Shown: positions 7,384 to 13,837 of the stretch, piece by piece
How the letters are laid out: each line of letters starts with the position of its first letter
Position numbering within the stretch: the first letter of the stretch is position 1
Origin: CAZDCZ01 sp964504155
GTDB lineage: Bacteria; Bacteroidota; Bacteroidia; Bacteroidales; UBA12077
Assembly: GCA_964504155.1 (NCBI GenBank)
Contig: CAZDCZ010000073.1
Location: 1-13,837, forward strand
Direction: 5' to 3'
DNA: 13,837 nt
The notes under the pieces: generated by a model
Told to the model about the DNA's origin: nothing
Seen by the model: only the letters and a program-made list of their open reading frames with translations
The model's database searches: none
Position numbers and translations under genes: made by a program

Positions 7384-7758
7384 ATGTTTATGGAAAAATC
7401 ACAAATACTTATTATTGACGACGAAATAACAAGTAGAATGGTTATTGAACGATACTTAAGCCGAAAATATAGTGTGGTTGCTATGGAAGATGGAGAAGAA
7501 GCATTAAATTGGTTAAAAGAAGATAACTTCCCAAATCTTATTATTGTTGATGTTGAAATGCCTAATATAAATGGTTACGAGTTTTTAAAATTTGTTAAAG
7601 AAAATGAGTTTTTAAAGAAAATACCAGTTATGATGCTTTCGGGAATAGATAATATCGACGAACAAAAAAAATATTTGGAATTGGGAGCTGTAGATTTTAT
7701 CGAAAAACCTTTTAACCATAAAGAATTAGACATAAAAGTTGAAAATAGTTTTAGGTAA
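7384..7758 (+). CDS. Single-domain response regulator (CheY-like)
   Basis: A 124-residue stand-alone receiver domain with no output domain. The acidic pocket is Asp12/Asp13 (IIDDE), the phosphorylation site is Asp56 (IIVDVEMP), the switch residue is Ser86 (MLSG) and the conserved lysine is Lys108 (EKPF). The receiver fold is complete and ends just after helix 5. Such proteins act as phosphate shuttles or diffusible signals. The two kinases downstream are plausible partners, but this is inferred from proximity only. An internal ATG at 7390 would remove two residues and give the more usual start MEKSQILIIDD; the sequence does not decide between them. It is transcribed divergently from the sugar operon. 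An insertion-like inverted repeat lies between it and the large kinase, so co-transcription is uncertain. Confidence 0.9.
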   Translation: MFMEKSQILIIDDEITSRMVIERYLSRKYSVVAMEDGEEALNWLKEDNFPNLIIVDVEMPNINGYEFLKFVKENEFLKKIPVMMLSGIDNIDEQKKYLELGAVDFIEKPFNHKELDIKVENSFR

Positions 7759-7794
7759 ATTGATTATAAATATAAAAATAATTTTCTAATAATT

Positions 7795-7924
7795 GAGACT
7801 ACTCCGAAAACTAAAGTTGTCAAATTTATAGCCGCATATCGGATTTATAACAAACTGACGTACAGATTTATAACTTTCGGTCTTTTGTAAAGTTAACCGC
7901 TTAGCAACTTTTTGGAGTGGACTC
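7795..7924. mobile_element. MITE-like element between response regulator and hybrid kinase
   Basis: The left arm (7795-7819) begins GAGACTACTCCGAAAA. The right arm (7905-7924), read as reverse complement, begins GAGTCCACTCCAAAAA. The two agree through GAG-C-ACTCC-AAAA and again at GTTG after a four-base gap. ATAATT flanks both ends (7789-7794 and 7925-7930) as a possible target duplication. The interior is non-coding and contains GATTTATAAC twice, at 7842-7851 and 7865-7874. The 130-base length and design suggest a small non-autonomous insertion or an insertion-sequence remnant. No family can be named. Confidence 0.45.
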
Positions 7925-7942
7925 ATAATTGAAATTCATAAA

Positions 7943-10900
7943 ATGAAAAAATACAGCATTTTAATAGCCGAAGACAGCGTAACAACCAGTGAATATTTAA
8001 AAGCTTCTTTAAAGAAATTAGGATATAAAATATCAAATATTGTTACCACAGGCGACGAAATATTAGAAAGCTTAAAGAAAGAAATTCCTAGTATTATTCT
8101 AATGGATATTGAATTAGAAGGAAGCATGAATGGGGTTGAAGCTGCCGGAATAATAAAGAAAAATTATAATATTCCTGTTATTTATTTAACTGCACATGAT
8201 GATGACGAAATACTGAAAATTGCAAAGATTACCGATCCATCTGCGTATATTTTAAAACCATTTAAGATTAGAGAACTTGAAATTAATATTTCTTTTGCAA
8301 TATTTAAAAACGAGACAGAAAGAAAATTGCACCAAACCGAGAAAAAATATAATGAATTAAAGAAAAATTGCATATTTGAAGAAACAGAAAAAAAAATTGC
8401 TATAAAAAATGCAGAGTTTTACACCGAATTATATAATTCAACACTTGACTCATTAGTTGATGCTATATGTGTAGTAGATAGAGAATTGAAAATTGTTTTT
8501 ATAAATAAAACACAAAAGGTGTTTAATAAGAAAATAGGAGTTTCAGATGATATTGTAGGCTTAAAAGTAAATGATGCCTTTAGTAAATTTAATAAGCAAT
8601 TTAATATTCTAGAATATCAAAAAATATTTACAACGGGTAAAGATATTTTACGAAATGATGTTATACATATAGAAAACAAATTAATTTATATTGAGATATC
8701 ATTAATTCCTGTAATTTCTGATAATAAAGTTATTAGGGTAATTATTTCGATAAAAGATATTTCAAAACAAAAGTTAGATCAGGATAAAATTAAAATAAAC
8801 GAAAGGAAATATTATTCATTATTTCATCAGACAAACGATGCTATTTTTATTTTAGATTATAATGCAAATTTTATTGATGTTAACCAAAAGGCTATTAGTA
8901 TGTTTGGCTATACGTATGACGAATTTGTTAATACTAATCTAAAGATGCTAGTAAGCCACGACGACTATTTAAAATTTATTTCAGTAATTAAAAAAAATCA
9001 AAATAAAAGATTTTCTCCAATTTTTGAAACTGAATTTATTGCCAAAAACGGAGCAAAAATATATTGTGAAGAAAATACATCTTTAGTTTGCGACGATAAT
9101 AATGAACCTTTATATATACAAAGCATTATTAGGAATATTACTATCAAAAAACAGACTAACGAGTTAATCAAAAAAAATGAAGAAAAATATAGGAATATAT
9201 ACGAAAGCATTCAGGACGCCTATGTTGAAGTAAATGTTAAAGAAGGAAAAGTTATAGAGATGAGTCCTTCAATATATAAAATGACGGGATATACTCGTGA
9301 AGAAATAATTGGGAAATCTACAAAGTTGTTTTATAAAAATTTGAAGCAGCAAGATAGATTAATGCAAAGATTAATTAAAGAAGGAAAAGTTAATGATTAT
9401 GAAATAGAATTAATAAAAAAGAACAACGAAAATATCGATATTTCATATTCGGTTAGGGCTGTTTTTGACGAGTATGGGAATCCATATAAAATTTTTGGAA
9501 CACTTCGCGATGTTTCAAAACGCAAAAGCTATGAGAGACAATTAAAAAAAGAAAAAGAAAAAGCAGAAGAAGCCAATAAAATAAAAAGCGAATTTTTAGC
9601 TAATATGTCTCATGAAATTCGTACTCCAATGAATGCAATATTGGGCTTTAGCGAAGTGTTGCAAAATAAGTTGCACGATTCTACTTTAAAAGAATATGTT
9701 AAAACAATTTTGTCGAGCGGACGAACACTGTTAGCTTTAATAAACGATATTCTTGATCTTTCGAAAATAGAATCGGGTAAATTAAAATTAGAATACGATG
9801 CAGTTCAATTAAAAGTATTATTAACAGAAATAGGTCATATCTTCGAAAGAAAAATTAAAGAAAAAAAAATAAAATTTTATATAGAAATTGACGAAAAAAT
9901 TCCCAAAATTCTTCTTTTAGATGAAGTTAGGATTCGTCAAATACTATTTAATTTGCTTGGTAATGCAATTAAATTTACCGATAAAGGTTATGTTAAATTA
10001 AACGTAAGCTTATTGCAAAATGAAAATGGAATTTGTAAACTTAAATTTATTGTTGAAGATACAGGAATAGGAATCCCGCGTAAACAACAAAAAGTAATTT
10101 TTGATGCCTTTAAACAGCAAAGTGGACAAAGTACAAGAAAATATGGGGGGACAGGATTAGGCCTTGCAATTACACGAAAATTAATAGAAAAAATGAGAGG
10201 GGATATTTTTCTGGAAAGCAGAATTGGAAAAGGTGCAAAATTTGAAGTTGTAATTCCGAATATAAAAATTGCTAACGAGCAAATTCCCGATAAAATAAAT
10301 AATATTAAAGATGAAACGAATATAATGTTCGAAAGAGCGACACTAATGATTGTTGACGATATAGATTATAATATCGAAATGGTTAAACATATGATAGATT
10401 CTGATAATATTAATTATGTTCAAGCAAATAATGGAGAGAAAGCATTGCAAATATTAAAAATTGTAAAACCAAATTTAATATTAATGGACTTGCGTATGCC
10501 GGGACTCAGTGGTTACGAAGTTACAGGGAGAATTCGCAGCGATAAAGACCTAGAGGACATTCCTATAGTAGCATTTACTGCTTCGGCTATGAAACGTGAA
10601 GAGCATATGGCTAGAAAATTATTCAATGGTTTTCTAAGAAAACCTATAAACAAAAATGACCTTTTTAAAGAAATAAAAAAATACTTACCTTTTAACGAAA
10701 ATTCTGAAAACACGAAAAATGTAATTCAAAAAAACGTAAATACGAAAATAGTTAAGATTGATCCTGAAAAATACAGTGAACAAATAAAAATTCTTAATGA
10801 AAAATATTTGCCGGAATGGGAAAATTTAAAAAACGAATTAGTTATTTTCGATATAGAAATATTTATAAATAATTTATTAAAATTTTCTATTGAAAATAGA

Positions 10901-11008
10901 ATCGATACATTAATAAATTATTCAAATGAAATAATAAAATATGTAGAAAGTATGGATATCGATAAAATTGAAAATAGAATAAAAGATTTTTCGAAATACA
11001 TTAAATAG
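7943..11008 (+). CDS. Soluble hybrid histidine kinase, REC-PAS-PAS-PAS-HisKA-HATPase-REC
   Basis: A 1021-residue cytoplasmic hybrid kinase with no signal peptide or membrane helix. It has an N-terminal receiver domain (about 3-120; Glu10/Asp11, phospho-acceptor Asp55, Thr83, Lys105) and a charged helical linker. Three PAS domains follow at about 159-275, 287-402 and 413-527. The dimerisation domain carries the phospho-accepting His557 in MSHEIRTPMNA. The ATPase domain has the N box at Asn674, DTGIGIP at 706-712 and GGTGLGLAI at 735-743. The second receiver (about 800-915) has Asp805/Asp806, Asp849, Thr879 and Lys900. A helical tail of about 100 residues occupies the place of an Hpt domain but contains no histidine. 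Phosphate would move from His557 to Asp849, and the N-terminal receiver could take input from another kinase. The PAS ligands are unknown. All catalytic motifs are intact. A second kinase gene starts 168 bases downstream. Confidence 0.93.
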   Translation: MKKYSILIAEDSVTTSEYLKASLKKLGYKISNIVTTGDEILESLKKEIPSIILMDIELEGSMNGVEAAGIIKKNYNIPVIYLTAHDDDEILKIAKITDPSAYILKPFKIRELEINISFAIFKNETERKLHQTEKKYNELKKNCIFEETEKKIAIKNAEFYTELYNSTLDSLVDAICVVDRELKIVFINKTQKVFNKKIGVSDDIVGLKVNDAFSKFNKQFNILEYQKIFTTGKDILRNDVIHIENKLIYIEISLIPVISDNKVIRVIISIKDISKQKLDQDKIKINERKYYSLFHQTNDAIFILDYNANFIDVNQKAISMFGYTYDEFVNTNLKMLVSHDDYLKFISVIKKNQNKRFSPIFETEFIAKNGAKIYCEENTSLVCDDNNEPLYIQSIIRNITIKKQTNELIKKNEEKYRNIYESIQDAYVEVNVKEGKVIEMSPSIYKMTGYTREEIIGKSTKLFYKNLKQQDRLMQRLIKEGKVNDYEIELIKKNNENIDISYSVRAVFDEYGNPYKIFGTLRDVSKRKSYERQLKKEKEKAEEANKIKSEFLANMSHEIRTPMNAILGFSEVLQNKLHDSTLKEYVKTILSSGRTLLALINDILDLSKIESGKLKLEYDAVQLKVLLTEIGHIFERKIKEKKIKFYIEIDEKIPKILLLDEVRIRQILFNLLGNAIKFTDKGYVKLNVSLLQNENGICKLKFIVEDTGIGIPRKQQKVIFDAFKQQSGQSTRKYGGTGLGLAITRKLIEKMRGDIFLESRIGKGAKFEVVIPNIKIANEQIPDKINNIKDETNIMFERATLMIVDDIDYNIEMVKHMIDSDNINYVQANNGEKALQILKIVKPNLILMDLRMPGLSGYEVTGRIRSDKDLEDIPIVAFTASAMKREEHMARKLFNGFLRKPINKNDLFKEIKKYLPFNENSENTKNVIQKNVNTKIVKIDPEKYSEQIKILNEKYLPEWENLKNELVIFDIEIFINNLLKFSIENRIDTLINYSNEIIKYVESMDIDKIENRIKDFSKYIK

Positions 11009-11176
11009 CAACACTTTGTTAATACTTATTAGTTTACTGAAATTTAGAAATGTGCAAAAAATGAGATATGTAATTAAAGAATATAAACTTTTTGTAACTT
11101 AGTGTGATATAAAAATTAGAGAAATTATTGAAATAATTAGATAAAACATTTGATATTTAAAATAGAATAAAAGATT

Positions 11177-12292
11177 ATGTTTGAAGATATTACAATTCTT
11201 ATTGTTGACGATAATATTAGTAATCTTGAACTTTTAGGGAATATACTAAAAAATGAAAATTACCGATTGGCATTTGCAAAAAATGGTAAAGATGCATTAA
11301 AACTTGCTCATAAGATTAATCCCGATTTAATATTGCTTGATATTATGATGCCGGAAATGGATGGGTACGAAGTATGTATAAATCTGAAAAACGATATAAG
11401 AACAAAAGAAATTCCGGTTATATTTCTTACGGCAAAAGCAGAAACAGAAGATCTGGTTAAAGGATTTAATATTGGAGGTGTAGATTTTATTACAAAGCCA
11501 TTTAATAAAGACGAATTATTTGTAAGAATAAATACCCATATTGAACTAAAATTAGCGAAAGAAAAGCTCTTAAAACAAGCAATTGAATTAAAGAAAACAA
11601 ACGATACAAAAGATAGATTATTCTCGATTATTTCTCATGATCTGAGAGGTCCTCTTGGAGGAATTAAGAATATGATAGAATTACTAATTTATGAATATAA
11701 ATCGGATGTTGAATTTACAGGAAAATCTTTATATATTTTAAAACAAACAGCCGAGAAAACCGAAACTTTACTCGAAAATTTATTATTTTGGTCAAAAAGT
11801 CAAAAAGGCGAAATAACAATTAATGCTAAAATTATTAATATTAATTCTTTTGTAAAAGATACTGTTGCGCTTTTGCAAGTTGCTGCAAACGATAAGAATA
11901 TTACAATAAAAACAGAAATAGACGATAATATAACTTGTTTTGCCGATAAAAATATGATAAAAATAGTGATTAGGAATTTTATTAATAATGCAATAAAATT
12001 TACAAATAGAAATGGCAAAATTACTATTTATGCAAAAAATCAAGAAAATAATGTTTGCATATATATTAAAGATAATGGAATAGGAATAAGCAAAGAAATT
12101 ATAAATAAAATATTCGATAAAGACGATTATTATACAAGCTATGGGACAAGTAAAGAAAAGGGAAGTGGCTTAGGTCTTAATTTGTGTATTGATTTTATTA
12201 AAAAAAATAATGGTAAATTTAATATAAAAAGCGTTGAAGGAAAAGGAAGTACATTTTCTTTCTGTTTACCAAAAGTTAATTCACAGATGTAG
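11177..12292 (+). CDS. REC-HisKA-HATPase histidine kinase
   Basis: A 371-residue soluble protein with an N-terminal receiver domain (about 5-122; Asp11/Asp12, phospho-acceptor Asp55 in LLDIMMP, Thr85, Lys107). A short coiled-coil linker (125-147) follows, then a HisKA dimerisation domain with phospho-accepting His154 in IISHDLRGPL. The ATPase domain has the N box around Asn271 (FINNAIKF), DNGIGI at 299-304 and GSGLGLNL at 329-336. Putting the receiver before the kinase core suggests that phosphorylation of Asp55, for example by the upstream hybrid kinase, tunes kinase activity. No DNA-binding or enzymatic output domain is present. It starts with ATG at 11177 and ends 37 bases before the FIST gene, so these two are likely co-transcribed. 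All catalytic residues appear intact; the partner proteins are inferred from position. Confidence 0.92.
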   Translation: MFEDITILIVDDNISNLELLGNILKNENYRLAFAKNGKDALKLAHKINPDLILLDIMMPEMDGYEVCINLKNDIRTKEIPVIFLTAKAETEDLVKGFNIGGVDFITKPFNKDELFVRINTHIELKLAKEKLLKQAIELKKTNDTKDRLFSIISHDLRGPLGGIKNMIELLIYEYKSDVEFTGKSLYILKQTAEKTETLLENLLFWSKSQKGEITINAKIININSFVKDTVALLQVAANDKNITIKTEIDDNITCFADKNMIKIVIRNFINNAIKFTNRNGKITIYAKNQENNVCIYIKDNGIGISKEIINKIFDKDDYYTSYGTSKEKGSGLGLNLCIDFIKKNNGKFNIKSVEGKGSTFSFCLPKVNSQM

Positions 12293-12329
12293 TATGTGTG
12301 TGAATAATTTTAATTAATTGTTATTTCAT

Positions 12330-13454
12330 ATGAATATTGAAGTAGATTATTTAGGAACAATAGATAAGTTTAAAAATCTTATCGAGAAACTCGACAGATT
12401 AAAAGGTGTTAATGGAATATTAATATTTTCTTGTGATGCAAATAACTTTGATAAAACCGAAGTTGATAAAATATTAAAAAATACATCGAAACCTATTTTG
12501 GGAGGAGTATTCCCGGCAATTATTTATGGTAATAAAAAGTTAAATAAAGGAACCATTATTGTAGGATTAGAAAATAAACCATATATCAATATCATTAAAA
12601 ATATTAGTAATTCAAGCACCGATTTTGAAAGCCAACTTTTATTATACCAAAAAAAATTAATAAAAATAAAAACCATGTTTGTATTTGTTGATGGACTTGC
12701 AAATAGGATTAATGATTTTGTTCATAGTATATTTATTAATTATGGTTTAGAATATAATTATATAGGAGGTGGAGCCGGGTCGTTAAGTTTTGTGCAGAAA
12801 CCTTGTATATATACCAACCAAGGATTGTTAGAAGATTGTGCTGTAATTGCCGGTGTGGCTAGCAAAATTGGAATTGGAGTAGCACATGGTTGGAGCGAAA
12901 TAGGAGGACCGTATAAGGTTACAAAATCTGATAAAAATGTAATTTATGAGTTAGATTATAAACCTGCTTTTGAAGTTTATAAAACCGTAGTTGATAAATG
13001 CTCTGATAATAAGATTTGTAAAGAAAATTTTTTTGAAATAGCGAAAGCATTTCCTTTTGGTATAAATATGATTGGAAGCGAGAAAATAGTTAGAGACCCA
13101 TTTGCCGTAAATAACGATAATAGTTTGGTTTGTGTTGGAGAAGTGCCGCAAGAATCATATATATATGTGTTAAATGGTAATGTGAAATCATTACTTAATG
13201 CAGCAAAAACAGCATTAGATATGGGAAAACAATATTTTTCAGAAAACAATAATCATAAATATTCATTATTTATCGATTGTATATCTAGAGTATTGTTTTT
13301 AGGTAATGAGTTTCAAAATGAATTAGATATTGTTAATCAAAAAGATATCCCTTTATTTGGGGCATTAACAATTGGAGAAATTGCTAATAGTAAAAAAGAT
13401 TATCTTGAGTTTTATAATAAAACAGCTGTTGTAGGAAACTTTGAGAATATTTAA
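12330..13454 (+). CDS. FIST-domain sensor protein (NosP-like)
   Basis: A 374-residue stand-alone FIST (FIST_N plus FIST_C) protein without membrane segments or other domains. The N-terminal half has SCDANN, the GGVFPA turn (59-63) and YIGGGAGSLSF (144-154). The diagnostic strand GIGVAHGWSEIGGPYKVT (181-198, with His186) is followed by NVIYELDYKPAFEVYK. The C-terminal half contains CISRVLFLG (317-325) and ends with the FIST_C signature GALTIGEIANSKKDYLEFYNKTAVV. FIST domains bind small ligands. The NosP subgroup of similar length binds haem, senses nitric oxide and is often encoded beside histidine kinases, as here. Haem binding is inferred only, with His186 a candidate ligand. I chose ATG 12330 over an in-frame TTG at 12318 that would add four residues. 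Confidence 0.88.
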   Translation: MNIEVDYLGTIDKFKNLIEKLDRLKGVNGILIFSCDANNFDKTEVDKILKNTSKPILGGVFPAIIYGNKKLNKGTIIVGLENKPYINIIKNISNSSTDFESQLLLYQKKLIKIKTMFVFVDGLANRINDFVHSIFINYGLEYNYIGGGAGSLSFVQKPCIYTNQGLLEDCAVIAGVASKIGIGVAHGWSEIGGPYKVTKSDKNVIYELDYKPAFEVYKTVVDKCSDNKICKENFFEIAKAFPFGINMIGSEKIVRDPFAVNNDNSLVCVGEVPQESYIYVLNGNVKSLLNAAKTALDMGKQYFSENNNHKYSLFIDCISRVLFLGNEFQNELDIVNQKDIPLFGALTIGEIANSKKDYLEFYNKTAVVGNFENI

Positions 13455-13494
13455 TTAGGATTTAAGAAACAGTGAAAGTTTATTAAATTGTAAA

Positions 13495-13509
13495 GGGTAG
13501 TTACTACCC
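13495..13509. promoter_or_regulatory. Short palindrome downstream of the FIST gene
   Basis: GGGTAGTTACTACCC is a perfect 7-base inverted repeat around one central base, 40 bases after the FIST stop. It has no following T-tract, so an intrinsic terminator is not well supported. It could be a protein-binding site or a weak transcript-end hairpin. It is one of the few G/C-containing features in the 383-base tail (13455-13837), which otherwise holds the antitoxin remnant, its operator and a terminal hairpin. Confidence 0.3.
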
Positions 13510-13552
13510 ATGTTGTCGGGAAAAATAAATTAACGCAAATTTGATATTTCTA

Positions 13553-13586
13553 TATTTTGTACATATTTTGTACATATATTTGTACT
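13553..13586 (+). promoter_or_regulatory. Tandem TGTACA operator array with TAnnTTTG box before the antitoxin remnant
   Basis: The 11-base unit TATTTTGTACA occurs twice in tandem (13553-13563, 13564-13574), followed by a third variant TATATTTGTACT (13575-13586). Each unit carries a TGTACA or TGTACT core (13558, 13569, 13581), spaced about one helical turn apart. YefM-family antitoxins are known to bind operator palindromes with a TGTACA core, which fits the YefM-like remnant starting 14 bases downstream. TATATTTG at 13575-13582 also matches the Bacteroidetes -7 consensus. The array probably overlaps the promoter and served autoregulation. Confidence 0.6.
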
Positions 13587-13600
13587 AAAATTGAAAAATT

Positions 13601-13781
13601 ATGCTTATAACGACAATTTCAAGTTTCAGAAGAGATATTAAAAGGTATCTTGACAGAGTTACGGAGAACTTTGAGACGTTGAAAAATAAATACTAGAAAT
13701 AAATAAAGCTACGTTGTAATGTCTTTCTGGTAACTTAAATCGTTATCTGAAAGATTTTTAGAAAGATATAGTTTTGTATAG
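13601..13781 (+). pseudogene. YefM/Phd-family antitoxin remnant (frameshifted)
   Basis: ATG at 13601 opens a 31-codon frame reading MLITTISSFRRDIKRYLDRV then TENFETL. This strongly resembles the N-terminal DNA-binding part of YefM/prevent-host-death antitoxins. After the Leu codon at 13679-13681 the similarity is lost and a TAG stops the frame at 13694-13696. In the +1 frame, from 13686, the residues INTRNK, then VVMS (13713-13724) and LKSLSER (13734-13754) resemble the usual continuation (INRG...GVVVMSLEEYNSL), interrupted by stops at 13704 and 13731. A one-base slip in the A-run at 13682-13686, plus later stops, explains this. No toxin gene (YoeB/Txe type) is present in the remaining 56 bases. 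The end coordinate is the next stop in the shifted frame and is approximate. The assignment rests on recalled family sequence patterns, without alignment. Confidence 0.65.
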
Positions 13782-13799
13782 GCTCTAGTTTAAAATAAC

Positions 13800-13834
13800 T
13801 ATGCTAAATGCATCAAGTTAGCATACTTTTCTTC
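13800..13834 (+). terminator. Possible intrinsic terminator after the antitoxin remnant
   Basis: TATGCTAA (13800-13807) pairs perfectly with TTAGCATA (13818-13825) across a 10-base loop and is followed by the T-rich CTTTTCTT. The stem is only 8 pairs and AT-rich, so strength is doubtful. It lies downstream of the antitoxin remnant and may have ended its transcript. Only 3 bases of the window remain beyond it. Confidence 0.35.
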
Positions 13835-13837
13835 AAT

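Noticed and set aside
11792..12043. Minus-strand open frames within the REC-HisKA kinase and FIST genes
   Set aside because: They are shadows of well-supported genes, rich in Ile/Phe/Lys/Asn and without motifs.
12318..12329. TTG start for the FIST gene
   Set aside because: An ATG four codons downstream at 12330 gives the normal family N terminus, and the extra residues LFH add nothing recognisable.
13553..13586. CRISPR-like direct repeats
   Set aside because: The 11-base units are directly adjacent with no spacers; they are better explained as an operator array.

Overview
The window is AT-rich (about 30% GC by eye). It lacks clear Shine-Dalgarno sites before most genes and carries sequences resembling the Bacteroidetes promoter elements (TTTG / TAnnTTTG). 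The protein families also fit a member of the Bacteroidota, probably Bacteroidales-like. No rRNA, tRNA, CRISPR array or intact transposase was seen, and the species cannot be named from the sequence.

Left half (17-7041, minus strand): a probable operon for nucleotide-sugar supply, transcribed ugd > uxs > rfbA > rfbC > rfbD > phosphohexomutase > yjbQ-family gene. The mutase interconverts Glc-6-P and Glc-1-P. RfbA makes dTDP-glucose, and RfbC and RfbD carry out the last steps to dTDP-L-rhamnose. Ugd and Uxs turn UDP-glucose into UDP-glucuronate and UDP-xylose. The dehydratase RfbB, a UDP-glucose pyrophosphorylase and all glycosyltransferases are absent from the window, so this is a precursor cassette for a surface polysaccharide encoded elsewhere.

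Divergent spacer (7042-7383): a 143-bp element with perfect 13-bp terminal inverted repeats and flanking TA (MITE-like), followed by two strong stem-loops. A possible promoter for the sugar operon lies inside the element.

Right half (7384-13454, plus strand): four soluble signalling genes. They are a single-domain response regulator, a 1021-residue REC-PAS-PAS-PAS-HisKA-HATPase-REC hybrid kinase, a REC-HisKA-HATPase kinase and a stand-alone FIST-domain sensor resembling the NosP group. None has a membrane segment or a DNA-binding or enzymatic output domain. This looks like an intracellular phosphorelay whose ligand sensor may be the FIST protein and whose output lies elsewhere. A second MITE-like element (130 bp) sits between the regulator and the large kinase.

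Right end (13455-13837): a decayed YefM/Phd-type antitoxin gene, frameshifted in an A-run. It still has an upstream array of three TGTACA-like cores in the position of an autoregulatory operator, and a stem-loop follows it.
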